Source: Corbicula japonica (lineage: Eukaryota; Mollusca; Bivalvia; Venerida; Cyrenidae). From it: a DNA stretch of 64,000 bases. The translations under genes and the position numbers were made by a program. The stretch is taken from positions 124,001-188,000 of the forward strand of contig JAZAYU010000264.1 of NCBI GenBank assembly GCA_038501625.1, in the 5' to 3' direction. The notes beneath the pieces were generated by a model. It did no database searches, was not told the DNA's origin, and saw only the letters and a program-made list of their open reading frames with translations. This document shows, in pieces, positions 34,579 to 49,500 of this stretch (positions are counted from its first letter, which is position 1; each line of letters begins with the position of its first letter).

Positions 34579-37500
34579 TTGAGCAAGGCAGGTGGTGGGG
34601 TAGGGTGTGCAGTGGGGGGTGGGGGGGGGGGGGGTAGCACCTGCACTTTGTCACTTTGGGAGACTTTGTGCACTTGATGAATTTTTGAATTTTCCGTCAG
34701 GTACGGACCTTACGAAAAATGTCAATTTTGATGACTTTTTCAGCGGCAAGATTTGGCGATGAATGATGGTCCACTTTGAAGCTGGCATCACACCGGTCAA
34801 GAAAAGGTACATGATGACCTACTTTTCTGTTCATTTGAGCAAGCTAGGGGGTGCGGTTGGGTGGGGGGTGCTGGGGGGCGGTAGCACCTGCACTACAGTG
34901 CTGAACCCAAATTGTTTTCCTTCAGAGATATCAAGGTGGGATTTCTTGGGCACACTAAGACACTCATATGTGATGTCAGATTTCATTTTGGAGTGAATTG
35001 GGAGACTTTGTGCACTTGATGAATTTTTGAATTTTCCGTCAGGTACGGACCTTACGAAAAATGTCAATTTTGATGACTTTTTCAGCGGCAAGATTTGGCG
35101 ATGAATGATGGTCCACTTTGAAGCTGGCATCACACCGGTCAAGAAAAGGTACATGATGACCTACTTTTCTGTTCATTTGAGCAAGCTAGGGGGTGCGGTT
35201 GGGTGGGGGGTGCTGGGGGGCGGTAGCACCTGCACTACAGTGCTGAACCCAAATTGTTTTCCTTCAGAGATATCAAGGTGGGATTTCTTGGGCACACTAA
35301 GACACTCATATGTGATGTCAGATTTCATTTTGGAGTGAATTGGGAGACTTTGTGCACTTGATGAATTTTTGAATTTTCCGTCAGGTACGGACCTTACGAA
35401 AAATGTCAATTTTGATGACTTTTTCAGCGGCAAGATTTGGCGATGAATGATGGTCCACTTTGAAGCTGGCATCACACCGGTCAAGAAAAGGTACATGATG
35501 ACCTACTTTTCTGTTCATTTGAGCAAGCTAGGGGGTGCGGTTGGGTGGGGGGTGCTGGGGGGCGGTAGCACCTGCACTACAGTGCTGAACCCAAATTGTT
35601 TTCCTTCAGAGATATCAAGGTGGGATTTCTTGGGCACACTAAGACACTCATATGTGATGTCAGATTTCATTTTGGAGTGAATTGGGAGACTTTGTGCACT
35701 TGATGAATTTTTGAATTTTCCGTCAGGTACGGACCTTACGAAAAATGTCAATTTTGATGACTTTTTCAGCGGCAAGATTTGGCGATGAATGATGGTCCAC
35801 TTTGAAGCTGGCATCACACCGGTCAAGAAAAGGTACATGATGACCTACTTTTCTGTTCATTTGAGCAAGCTAGGGGGTGCGGTTGGGTGGGGGGTGCTGG
35901 GGGGCGGTAGCACCTGCACTACAGTGCTGAACCCAAATTGTTTTCCTTCAGAGATATCAAGGTGGGATTTCTTGGGCACACTAAGACACTCATATGTGAT
36001 GTCAGATTTCATTTTGGAGTGAATTGGGAGACTTTGTGCACTTGATGAATTTTTGAATTTTCCGTCAGGTACGGACCTTACGAAAAATGTCAATTTTGAT
36101 GACTTTTTCAGCGGCAAGATTTGGCGATGAATGATGGTCCACTTTGAAGCTGGCATCACACCGGTCAAGAAAAGGTACATGATGACCTACTTTTCTGTTC
36201 ATTTGAGCAAGCTAGGGGGTGCGGTTGGGTGGGGGGTGCTGGGGGGCGGTAGCACCTGCACTACAGTGCTGAACCCAAATTGTTTTCCTTCAGAGATATC
36301 AAGGTGGGATTTCTTGGGCACACTAAGACACTCATATGTGATGTCAGATTTCATTTTGGAGTGAATTGGGAGACTTTGTGCACTTGATGAATTTTTGAAT
36401 TTTCCGTCAGGTACGGACCTTACGAAAAATGTCAATTTTGATGACTTTTTCAGCGGCAAGATTTGGCGATGAATGATGGTCCACTTTGAAGCTGGCATCA
36501 CACCGGTCAAGAAAAGGTACATGATGACCTACTTTTCTGTTCATTTGAGCAAGCTAGGGGGTGCGGTTGGGTGGGGGGTGCTGGGGGGCGGTAGCACCTG
36601 CACTACAGTGCTGAACCCAAATTGTTTTCCTTCAGAGATATCAAGGTGGGATTTCTTGGGCACACTAAGACACTCATATGTGATGTCAGATTTCATTTTG
36701 GAGTGAATTGGGAGACTTTGTGCACTTGATGAATTTTTGAATTTTCCGTCAGGTACGGACCTTACGAAAAATGTCAATTTTGATGACTTTTTCAGCGGCA
36801 AGATTTGGCGATGAATGATGGTCCACTTTGAAGCTGGCATCACACCGGTCAAGAAAAGGTACATGATGACCTACTTTTCTGTTCATTTGAGCAAGCTAGG
36901 GGGTGCGGTTGGGTGGGGGGTGCTGGGGGGCGGTAGCACCTGCACTACAGTGCTGAACCCAAATTGTTTTCCTTCAGAGATATCAAGGTGGGATTTCTTG
37001 GGCACACTAAGACACTCATATGTGATGTCAGATTTCATTTTGGAGTGAATTGGGAGACTTTGTGCACTTGATGAATTTTTGAATTTTCCGTCAGGTACGG
37101 ACCTTACGAAAAATGTCAATTTTGATGACTTTTTCAGCGGCAAGATTTGGCGATGAATGATGGTCCACTTTGAAGCTGGCATCACACCGGTCAAGAAAAG
37201 GTACATGATGACCTACTTTTCTGTTCATTTGAGCAAGCTAGGGGGTGCGGTTGGGTGGGGGGTGCTGGGGGGCGGTAGCACCTGCACTACAGTGCTGAAC
37301 CCAAATTGTTTTCCTTCAGAGATATCAAGGTGGGATTTCTTGGGCACACTAAGACACTCATATGTGATGTCAGATTTCATTTTGGAGTGAATTGGGAGAC
37401 TTTGTGCACTTGATGAATTTTTGAATTTTCCGTCAGGTACGGACCTTACGAAAAATGTCAATTTTGATGACTTTTTCAGCGGCAAGATTTGGCGATGAAT

Positions 37501-40500
37501 GATGGTCCACTTTGAAGCTGGCATCACACCGGTCAAGAAAAGGTACATGATGACCTACTTTTCTGTTCATTTGAGCAAGCTAGGGGGTGCGGTTGGGTGG
37601 GGGGTGCTGGGGGGCGGTAGCACCTGCACTACAGTGCTGAACCCAAATTGTTTTCCTTCAGAGATATCAAGGTGGGATTTCTTGGGCACACTAAGACACT
37701 CATATGTGATGTCAGATTTCATTTTGGAGTGAATTGGGAGACTTTGTGCACTTGATGAATTTTTGAATTTTCCGTCAGGTACGGACCTTACGAAAAATGT
37801 CAATTTTGATGACTTTTTCAGCGGCAAGATTTGGCGATGAATGATGGTCCACTTTGAAGCTGGCATCACACCGGTCAAGAAAAGGTACATGATGACCTAC
37901 TTTTCTGTTCATTTGAGCAAGCTAGGGGGTGCGGTTGGGTGGGGGGTGCTGGGGGGCGGTAGCACCTGCACTACAGTGCTGAACCCAAATTGTTTTCCTT
38001 CAGAGATATCAAGGTGGGATTTCTTGGGCACACTAAGACACTCATATGTGATGTCAGATTTCATTTTGGAGTGAATTGGGAGACTTTGTGCACTTGATGA
38101 ATTTTTGAATTTTCCGTCAGGTACGGACCTTACGAAAAATGTCAATTTTGATGACTTTTTCAGCGGCAAGATTTGGCGATGAATGATGGTCCACTTTGAA
38201 GCTGGCATCACACCGGTCAAGAAAAGGTACATGATGACCTACTTTTCTGTTCATTTGAGCAAGCTAGGGGGTGCGGTTGGGTGGGGGGTGCTGGGGGGCG
38301 GTAGCACCTGCACTACAGTGCTGAACCCAAATTGTTTTCCTTCAGAGATATCAAGGTGGGATTTCTTGGGCACACTAAGACACTCATATGTGATGTCAGA
38401 TTTCATTTTGGAGTGAATTGGGAGACTTTGTGCACTTGATGAATTTTTGAATTTTCCGTCAGGTACGGACCTTACGAAAAATGTCAATTTTGATGACTTT
38501 TTCAGCGGCAAGATTTGGCGATGAATGATGGTCCACTTTGAAGCTGGCATCACACCGGTCAAGAAAAGGTACATGATGACCTACTTTTCTGTTCATTTGA
38601 GCAAGCTAGGGGGTGCGGTTGGGTGGGGGGTGCTGGGGGGCGGTAGCACCTGCACTACAGTGCTGAACCCAAATTGTTTTCCTTCAGAGATATCAAGGTG
38701 GGATTTCTTGGGCACACTAAGACACTCATATGTGATGTCAGATTTCATTTTGGAGTGAATTGGGAGACTTTGTGCACTTGATGAATTTTTGAATTTTCCG
38801 TCAGGTACGGACCTTACGAAAAATGTCAATTTTGATGACTTTTTCAGCGGCAAGATTTGGCGATGAATGATGGTCCACTTTGAAGCTGGCATCACACCGG
38901 TCAAGAAAAGGTACATGATGACCTACTTTTCTGTTCATTTGAGCAAGCTAGGGGGTGCGGTTGGGTGGGGGGTGCTGGGGGGCGGTAGCACCTGCACTAC
39001 AGTGCTGAACCCAAATTGTTTTCCTTCAGAGATATCAAGGTGGGATTTCTTGGGCACACTAAGACACTCATATGTGATGTCAGATTTCATTTTGGAGTGA
39101 ATTGGGAGACTTTGTGCACTTGATGAATTTTTGAATTTTCCGTCAGGTACGGACCTTACGAAAAATGTCAATTTTGATGACTTTTTCAGCGGCAAGATTT
39201 GGCGATGAATGATGGTCCACTTTGAAGCTGGCATCACACCGGTCAAGAAAAGGTACATGATGACCTACTTTTCTGTTCATTTGAGCAAGCTAGGGGGTGC
39301 GGTTGGGTGGGGGGTGCTGGGGGGCGGTAGCACCTGCACTACAGTGCTGAACCCAAATTGTTTTCCTTCAGAGATATCAAGGTGGGATTTCTTGGGCACA
39401 CTAAGACACTCATATGTGATGTCAGATTTCATTTTGGAGTGAATTGGGAGACTTTGTGCACTTGATGAATTTTTGAATTTTCCGTCAGGTACGGACCTTA
39501 CGAAAAATGTCAATTTTGATGACTTTTTCAGCGGCAAGATTTGGCGATGAATGATGGTCCACTTTGAAGCTGGCATCACACCGGTCAAGAAAAGGTACAT
39601 GATGACCTACTTTTCTGTTCATTTGAGCAAGCTAGGGGGTGCGGTTGGGTGGGGGGTGCTGGGGGGCGGTAGCACCTGCACTACAGTGCTGAACCCAAAT
39701 TGTTTTCCTTCAGAGATATCAAGGTGGGATTTCTTGGGCACACTAAGACACTCATATGTGATGTCAGATTTCATTTTGGAGTGAATTGGGAGACTTTGTG
39801 CACTTGATGAATTTTTGAATTTTCCGTCAGGTACGGACCTTACGAAAAATGTCAATTTTGATGACTTTTTCAGCGGCAAGATTTGGCGATGAATGATGGT
39901 CCACTTTGAAGCTGGCATCACACCGGTCAAGAAAAGGTACATGATGACCTACTTTTCTGTTCATTTGAGCAAGCTAGGGGGTGCGGTTGGGTGGGGGGTG
40001 CTGGGGGGCGGTAGCACCTGCACTACAGTGCTGAACCCAAATTGTTTTCCTTCAGAGATATCAAGGTGGGATTTCTTGGGCACACTAAGACACTCATATG
40101 TGATGTCAGATTTCATTTTGGAGTGAATTGGGAGACTTTGTGCACTTGATGAATTTTTGAATTTTCCGTCAGGTACGGACCTTACGAAAAATGTCAATTT
40201 TGATGACTTTTTCAGCGGCAAGATTTGGCGATGAATGATGGTCCACTTTGAAGCTGGCATCACACCGGTCAAGAAAAGGTACATGATGACCTACTTTTCT
40301 GTTCATTTGAGCAAGCTAGGGGGTGCGGTTGGGTGGGGGGTGCTGGGGGGCGGTAGCACCTGCACTACAGTGCTGAACCCAAATTGTTTTCCTTCAGAGA
40401 TATCAAGGTGGGATTTCTTGGGCACACTAAGACACTCATATGTGATGTCAGATTTCATTTTGGAGTGAATTGGGAGACTTTGTGCACTTGATGAATTTTT

Positions 40501-43500
40501 GAATTTTCCGTCAGGTACGGACCTTACGAAAAATGTCAATTTTGATGACTTTTTCAGCGGCAAGATTTGGCGATGAATGATGGTCCACTTTGAAGCTGGC
40601 ATCACACCGGTCAAGAAAAGGTACATGATGACCTACTTTTCTGTTCATTTGAGCAAGCTAGGGGGTGCGGTTGGGTGGGGGGTGCTGGGGGGCGGTAGCA
40701 CCTGCACTACAGTGCTGAACCCAAATTGTTTTCCTTCAGAGATATCAAGGTGGGATTTCTTGGGCACACTAAGACACTCATATGTGATGTCAGATTTCAT
40801 TTTGGAGTGAATTGGGAGACTTTGTGCACTTGATGAATTTTTGAATTTTCCGTCAGGTACGGACCTTACGAAAAATGTCAATTTTGATGACTTTTTCAGC
40901 GGCAAGATTTGGCGATGAATGATGGTCCACTTTGAAGCTGGCATCACACCGGTCAAGAAAAGGTACATGATGACCTACTTTTCTGTTCATTTGAGCAAGC
41001 TAGGGGGTGCGGTTGGGTGGGGGGTGCTGGGGGGCGGTAGCACCTGCACTACAGTGCTGAACCCAAATTGTTTTCCTTCAGAGATATCAAGGTGGGATTT
41101 CTTGGGCACACTAAGACACTCATATGTGATGTCAGATTTCATTTTGGAGTGAATTGGGAGACTTTGTGCACTTGATGAATTTTTGAATTTTCCGTCAGGT
41201 ACGGACCTTACGAAAAATGTCAATTTTGATGACTTTTTCAGCGGCAAGATTTGGCGATGAATGATGGTCCACTTTGAAGCTGGCATCACACCGGTCAAGA
41301 AAAGGTACATGATGACCTACTTTTCTGTTCATTTGAGCAAGCTAGGGGGTGCGGTTGGGTGGGGGGTGCTGGGGGGCGGTAGCACCTGCACTACAGTGCT
41401 GAACCCAAATTGTTTTCCTTCAGAGATATCAAGGTGGGATTTCTTGGGCACACTAAGACACTCATATGTGATGTCAGATTTCATTTTGGAGTGAATTGGG
41501 AGACTTTGTGCACTTGATGAATTTTTGAATTTTCCGTCAGGTACGGACCTTACGAAAAATGTCAATTTTGATGACTTTTTCAGCGGCAAGATTTGGCGAT
41601 GAATGATGGTCCACTTTGAAGCTGGCATCACACCGGTCAAGAAAAGGTACATGATGACCTACTTTTCTGTTCATTTGAGCAAGCTAGGGGGTGCGGTTGG
41701 GTGGGGGGTGCTGGGGGGCGGTAGCACCTGCACTACAGTGCTGAACCCAAATTGTTTTCCTTCAGAGATATCAAGGTGGGATTTCTTGGGCACACTAAGA
41801 CACTCATATGTGATGTCAGATTTCATTTTGGAGTGAATTGGGAGACTTTGTGCACTTGATGAATTTTTGAATTTTCCGTCAGGTACGGACCTTACGAAAA
41901 ATGTCAATTTTGATGACTTTTTCAGCGGCAAGATTTGGCGATGAATGATGGTCCACTTTGAAGCTGGCATCACACCGGTCAAGAAAAGGTACATGATGAC
42001 CTACTTTTCTGTTCATTTGAGCAAGCTAGGGGGTGCGGTTGGGTGGGGGGTGCTGGGGGGCGGTAGCACCTGCACTACAGTGCTGAACCCAAATTGTTTT
42101 CCTTCAGAGATATCAAGGTGGGATTTCTTGGGCACACTAAGACACTCATATGTGATGTCAGATTTCATTTTGGAGTGAATTGGGAGACTTTGTGCACTTG
42201 ATGAATTTTTGAATTTTCCGTCAGGTACGGACCTTACGAAAAATGTCAATTTTGATGACTTTTTCAGCGGCAAGATTTGGCGATGAATGATGGTCCACTT
42301 TGAAGCTGGCATCACACCGGTCAAGAAAAGGTACATGATGACCTACTTTTCTGTTCATTTGAGCAAGCTAGGGGGTGCGGTTGGGTGGGGGGTGCTGGGG
42401 GGCGGTAGCACCTGCACTACAGTGCTGAACCCAAATTGTTTTCCTTCAGAGATATCAAGGTGGGATTTCTTGGGCACACTAAGACACTCATATGTGATGT
42501 CAGATTTCATTTTGGAGTGAATTGGGAGACTTTGTGCACTTGATGAATTTTTGAATTTTCCGTCAGGTACGGACCTTACGAAAAATGTCAATTTTGATGA
42601 CTTTTTCAGCGGCAAGATTTGGCGATGAATGATGGTCCACTTTGAAGCTGGCATCACACCGGTCAAGAAAAGGTACATGATGACCTACTTTTCTGTTCAT
42701 TTGAGCAAGCTAGGGGGTGCGGTTGGGTGGGGGGTGCTGGGGGGCGGTAGCACCTGCACTACAGTGCTGAACCCAAATTGTTTTCCTTCAGAGATATCAA
42801 GGTGGGATTTCTTGGGCACACTAAGACACTCATATGTGATGTCAGATTTCATTTTGGAGTGAATTGGGAGACTTTGTGCACTTGATGAATTTTTGAATTT
42901 TCCGTCAGGTACGGACCTTACGAAAAATGTCAATTTTGATGACTTTTTCAGCGGCAAGATTTGGCGATGAATGATGGTCCACTTTGAAGCTGGCATCACA
43001 CCGGTCAAGAAAAGGTACATGATGACCTACTTTTCTGTTCATTTGAGCAAGCTAGGGGGTGCGGTTGGGTGGGGGGTGCTGGGGGGCGGTAGCACCTGCA
43101 CTACAGTGCTGAACCCAAATTGTTTTCCTTCAGAGATATCAAGGTGGGATTTCTTGGGCACACTAAGACACTCATATGTGATGTCAGATTTCATTTTGGA
43201 GTGAATTGGGAGACTTTGTGCACTTGATGAATTTTTGAATTTTCCGTCAGGTACGGACCTTACGAAAAATGTCAATTTTGATGACTTTTTCAGCGGCAAG
43301 ATTTGGCGATGAATGATGGTCCACTTTGAAGCTGGCATCACACCGGTCAAGAAAAGGTACATGATGACCTACTTTTCTGTTCATTTGAGCAAGCTAGGGG
43401 GTGCGGTTGGGTGGGGGGTGCTGGGGGGCGGTAGCACCTGCACTACAGTGCTGAACCCAAATTGTTTTCCTTCAGAGATATCAAGGTGGGATTTCTTGGG

Positions 43501-46500
43501 CACACTAAGACACTCATATGTGATGTCAGATTTCATTTTGGAGTGAATTGGGAGACTTTGTGCACTTGATGAATTTTTGAATTTTCCGTCAGGTACGGAC
43601 CTTACGAAAAATGTCAATTTTGATGACTTTTTCAGCGGCAAGATTTGGCGATGAATGATGGTCCACTTTGAAGCTGGCATCACACCGGTCAAGAAAAGGT
43701 ACATGATGACCTACTTTTCTGTTCATTTGAGCAAGCTAGGGGGTGCGGTTGGGTGGGGGGTGCTGGGGGGCGGTAGCACCTGCACTACAGTGCTGAACCC
43801 AAATTGTTTTCCTTCAGAGATATCAAGGTGGGATTTCTTGGGCACACTAAGACACTCATATGTGATGTCAGATTTCATTTTGGAGTGAATTGGGAGACTT
43901 TGTGCACTTGATGAATTTTTGAATTTTCCGTCAGGTACGGACCTTACGAAAAATGTCAATTTTGATGACTTTTTCAGCGGCAAGATTTGGCGATGAATGA
44001 TGGTCCACTTTGAAGCTGGCATCACACCGGTCAAGAAAAGGTACATGATGACCTACTTTTCTGTTCATTTGAGCAAGCTAGGGGGTGCGGTTGGGTGGGG
44101 GGTGCTGGGGGGCGGTAGCACCTGCACTACAGTGCTGAACCCAAATTGTTTTCCTTCAGAGATATCAAGGTGGGATTTCTTGGGCACACTAAGACACTCA
44201 TATGTGATGTCAGATTTCATTTTGGAGTGAATTGGGAGACTTTGTGCACTTGATGAATTTTTGAATTTTCCGTCAGGTACGGACCTTACGAAAAATGTCA
44301 ATTTTGATGACTTTTTCAGCGGCAAGATTTGGCGATGAATGATGGTCCACTTTGAAGCTGGCATCACACCGGTCAAGAAAAGGTACATGATGACCTACTT
44401 TTCTGTTCATTTGAGCAAGCTAGGGGGTGCGGTTGGGTGGGGGGTGCTGGGGGGCGGTAGCACCTGCACTACAGTGCTGAACCCAAATTGTTTTCCTTCA
44501 GAGATATCAAGGTGGGATTTCTTGGGCACACTAAGACACTCATATGTGATGTCAGATTTCATTTTGGAGTGAATTGGGAGACTTTGTGCACTTGATGAAT
44601 TTTTGAATTTTCCGTCAGGTACGGACCTTACGAAAAATGTCAATTTTGATGACTTTTTCAGCGGCAAGATTTGGCGATGAATGATGGTCCACTTTGAAGC
44701 TGGCATCACACCGGTCAAGAAAAGGTACATGATGACCTACTTTTCTGTTCATTTGAGCAAGCTAGGGGGTGCGGTTGGGTGGGGGGTGCTGGGGGGCGGT
44801 AGCACCTGCACTACAGTGCTGAACCCAAATTGTTTTCCTTCAGAGATATCAAGGTGGGATTTCTTGGGCACACTAAGACACTCATATGTGATGTCAGATT
44901 TCATTTTGGAGTGAATTGGGAGACTTTGTGCACTTGATGAATTTTTGAATTTTCCGTCAGGTACGGACCTTACGAAAAATGTCAATTTTGATGACTTTTT
45001 CAGCGGCAAGATTTGGCGATGAATGATGGTCCACTTTGAAGCTGGCATCACACCGGTCAAGAAAAGGTACATGATGACCTACTTTTCTGTTCATTTGAGC
45101 AAGCTAGGGGGTGCGGTTGGGTGGGGGGTGCTGGGGGGCGGTAGCACCTGCACTACAGTGCTGAACCCAAATTGTTTTCCTTCAGAGATATCAAGGTGGG
45201 ATTTCTTGGGCACACTAAGACACTCATATGTGATGTCAGATTTCATTTTGGAGTGAATTGGGAGACTTTGTGCACTTGATGAATTTTTGAATTTTCCGTC
45301 AGGTACGGACCTTACGAAAAATGTCAATTTTGATGACTTTTTCAGCGGCAAGATTTGGCGATGAATGATGGTCCACTTTGAAGCTGGCATCACACCGGTC
45401 AAGAAAAGGTACATGATGACCTACTTTTCTGTTCATTTGAGCAAGCTAGGGGGTGCGGTTGGGTGGGGGGTGCTGGGGGGCGGTAGCACCTGCACTACAG
45501 TGCTGAACCCAAATTGTTTTCCTTCAGAGATATCAAGGTGGGATTTCTTGGGCACACTAAGACACTCATATGTGATGTCAGATTTCATTTTGGAGTGAAT
45601 TGGGAGACTTTGTGCACTTGATGAATTTTTGAATTTTCCGTCAGGTACGGACCTTACGAAAAATGTCAATTTTGATGACTTTTTCAGCGGCAAGATTTGG
45701 CGATGAATGATGGTCCACTTTGAAGCTGGCATCACACCGGTCAAGAAAAGGTACATGATGACCTACTTTTCTGTTCATTTGAGCAAGCTAGGGGGTGCGG
45801 TTGGGTGGGGGGTGCTGGGGGGCGGTAGCACCTGCACTACAGTGCTGAACCCAAATTGTTTTCCTTCAGAGATATCAAGGTGGGATTTCTTGGGCACACT
45901 AAGACACTCATATGTGATGTCAGATTTCATTTTGGAGTGAATTGGGAGACTTTGTGCACTTGATGAATTTTTGAATTTTCCGTCAGGTACGGACCTTACG
46001 AAAAATGTCAATTTTGATGACTTTTTCAGCGGCAAGATTTGGCGATGAATGATGGTCCACTTTGAAGCTGGCATCACACCGGTCAAGAAAAGGTACATGA
46101 TGACCTACTTTTCTGTTCATTTGAGCAAGCTAGGGGGTGCGGTTGGGTGGGGGGTGCTGGGGGGCGGTAGCACCTGCACTACAGTGCTGAACCCAAATTG
46201 TTTTCCTTCAGAGATATCAAGGTGGGATTTCTTGGGCACACTAAGACACTCATATGTGATGTCAGATTTCATTTTGGAGTGAATTGGGAGACTTTGTGCA
46301 CTTGATGAATTTTTGAATTTTCCGTCAGGTACGGACCTTACGAAAAATGTCAATTTTGATGACTTTTTCAGCGGCAAGATTTGGCGATGAATGATGGTCC
46401 ACTTTGAAGCTGGCATCACACCGGTCAAGAAAAGGTACATGATGACCTACTTTTCTGTTCATTTGAGCAAGCTAGGGGGTGCGGTTGGGTGGGGGGTGCT

Positions 46501-49500
46501 GGGGGGCGGTAGCACCTGCACTACAGTGCTGAACCCAAATTGTTTTCCTTCAGAGATATCAAGGTGGGATTTCTTGGGCACACTAAGACACTCATATGTG
46601 ATGTCAGATTTCATTTTGGAGTGAATTGGGAGACTTTGTGCACTTGATGAATTTTTGAATTTTCCGTCAGGTACGGACCTTACGAAAAATGTCAATTTTG
46701 ATGACTTTTTCAGCGGCAAGATTTGGCGATGAATGATGGTCCACTTTGAAGCTGGCATCACACCGGTCAAGAAAAGGTACATGATGACCTACTTTTCTGT
46801 TCATTTGAGCAAGCTAGGGGGTGCGGTTGGGTGGGGGGTGCTGGGGGGCGGTAGCACCTGCACTACAGTGCTGAACCCAAATTGTTTTCCTTCAGAGATA
46901 TCAAGGTGGGATTTCTTGGGCACACTAAGACACTCATATGTGATGTCAGATTTCATTTTGGAGTGAATTGGGAGACTTTGTGCACTTGATGAATTTTTGA
47001 ATTTTCCGTCAGGTACGGACCTTACGAAAAATGTCAATTTTGATGACTTTTTCAGCGGCAAGATTTGGCGATGAATGATGGTCCACTTTGAAGCTGGCAT
47101 CACACCGGTCAAGAAAAGGTACATGATGACCTACTTTTCTGTTCATTTGAGCAAGCTAGGGGGTGCGGTTGGGTGGGGGGTGCTGGGGGGCGGTAGCACC
47201 TGCACTACAGTGCTGAACCCAAATTGTTTTCCTTCAGAGATATCAAGGTGGGATTTCTTGGGCACACTAAGACACTCATATGTGATGTCAGATTTCATTT
47301 TGGAGTGAATTGGGAGACTTTGTGCACTTGATGAATTTTTGAATTTTCCGTCAGGTACGGACCTTACGAAAAATGTCAATTTTGATGACTTTTTCAGCGG
47401 CAAGATTTGGCGATGAATGATGGTCCACTTTGAAGCTGGCATCACACCGGTCAAGAAAAGGTACATGATGACCTACTTTTCTGTTCATTTGAGCAAGCTA
47501 GGGGGTGCGGTTGGGTGGGGGGTGCTGGGGGGCGGTAGCACCTGCACTACAGTGCTGAACCCAAATTGTTTTCCTTCAGAGATATCAAGGTGGGATTTCT
47601 TGGGCACACTAAGACACTCATATGTGATGTCAGATTTCATTTTGGAGTGAATTGGGAGACTTTGTGCACTTGATGAATTTTTGAATTTTCCGTCAGGTAC
47701 GGACCTTACGAAAAATGTCAATTTTGATGACTTTTTCAGCGGCAAGATTTGGCGATGAATGATGGTCCACTTTGAAGCTGGCATCACACCGGTCAAGAAA
47801 AGGTACATGATGACCTACTTTTCTGTTCATTTGAGCAAGCTAGGGGGTGCGGTTGGGTGGGGGGTGCTGGGGGGCGGTAGCACCTGCACTACAGTGCTGA
47901 ACCCAAATTGTTTTCCTTCAGAGATATCAAGGTGGGATTTCTTGGGCACACTAAGACACTCATATGTGATGTCAGATTTCATTTTGGAGTGAATTGGGAG
48001 ACTTTGTGCACTTGATGAATTTTTGAATTTTCCGTCAGGTACGGACCTTACGAAAAATGTCAATTTTGATGACTTTTTCAGCGGCAAGATTTGGCGATGA
48101 ATGATGGTCCACTTTGAAGCTGGCATCACACCGGTCAAGAAAAGGTACATGATGACCTACTTTTCTGTTCATTTGAGCAAGCTAGGGGGTGCGGTTGGGT
48201 GGGGGGTGCTGGGGGGCGGTAGCACCTGCACTACAGTGCTGAACCCAAATTGTTTTCCTTCAGAGATATCAAGGTGGGATTTCTTGGGCACACTAAGACA
48301 CTCATATGTGATGTCAGATTTCATTTTGGAGTGAATTGGGAGACTTTGTGCACTTGATGAATTTTTGAATTTTCCGTCAGGTACGGACCTTACGAAAAAT
48401 GTCAATTTTGATGACTTTTTCAGCGGCAAGATTTGGCGATGAATGATGGTCCACTTTGAAGCTGGCATCACACCGGTCAAGAAAAGGTACATGATGACCT
48501 ACTTTTCTGTTCATTTGAGCAAGCTAGGGGGTGCGGTTGGGTGGGGGGTGCTGGGGGGCGGTAGCACCTGCACTACAGTGCTGAACCCAAATTGTTTTCC
48601 TTCAGAGATATCAAGGTGGGATTTCTTGGGCACACTAAGACACTCATATGTGATGTCAGATTTCATTTTGGAGTGAATTGGGAGACTTTGTGCACTTGAT
48701 GAATTTTTGAATTTTCCGTCAGGTACGGACCTTACGAAAAATGTCAATTTTGATGACTTTTTCAGCGGCAAGATTTGGCGATGAATGATGGTCCACTTTG
48801 AAGCTGGCATCACACCGGTCAAGAAAAGGTACATGATGACCTACTTTTCTGTTCATTTGAGCAAGCTAGGGGGTGCGGTTGGGTGGGGGGTGCTGGGGGG
48901 CGGTAGCACCTGCACTACAGTGCTGAACCCAAATTGTTTTCCTTCAGAGATATCAAGGTGGGATTTCTTGGGCACACTAAGACACTCATATGTGATGTCA
49001 GATTTCATTTTGGAGTGAATTGGGAGACTTTGTGCACTTGATGAATTTTTGAATTTTCCGTCAGGTACGGACCTTACGAAAAATGTCAATTTTGATGACT
49101 TTTTCAGCGGCAAGATTTGGCGATGAATGATGGTCCACTTTGAAGCTGGCATCACACCGGTCAAGAAAAGGTACATGATGACCTACTTTTCTGTTCATTT
49201 GAGCAAGCTAGGGGGTGCGGTTGGGTGGGGGGTGCTGGGGGGCGGTAGCACCTGCACTACAGTGCTGAACCCAAATTGTTTTCCTTCAGAGATATCAAGG
49301 TGGGATTTCTTGGGCACACTAAGACACTCATATGTGATGTCAGATTTCATTTTGGAGTGAATTGGGAGACTTTGTGCACTTGATGAATTTTTGAATTTTC
49401 CGTCAGGTACGGACCTTACGAAAAATGTCAATTTTGATGACTTTTTCAGCGGCAAGATTTGGCGATGAATGATGGTCCACTTTGAAGCTGGCATCACACC

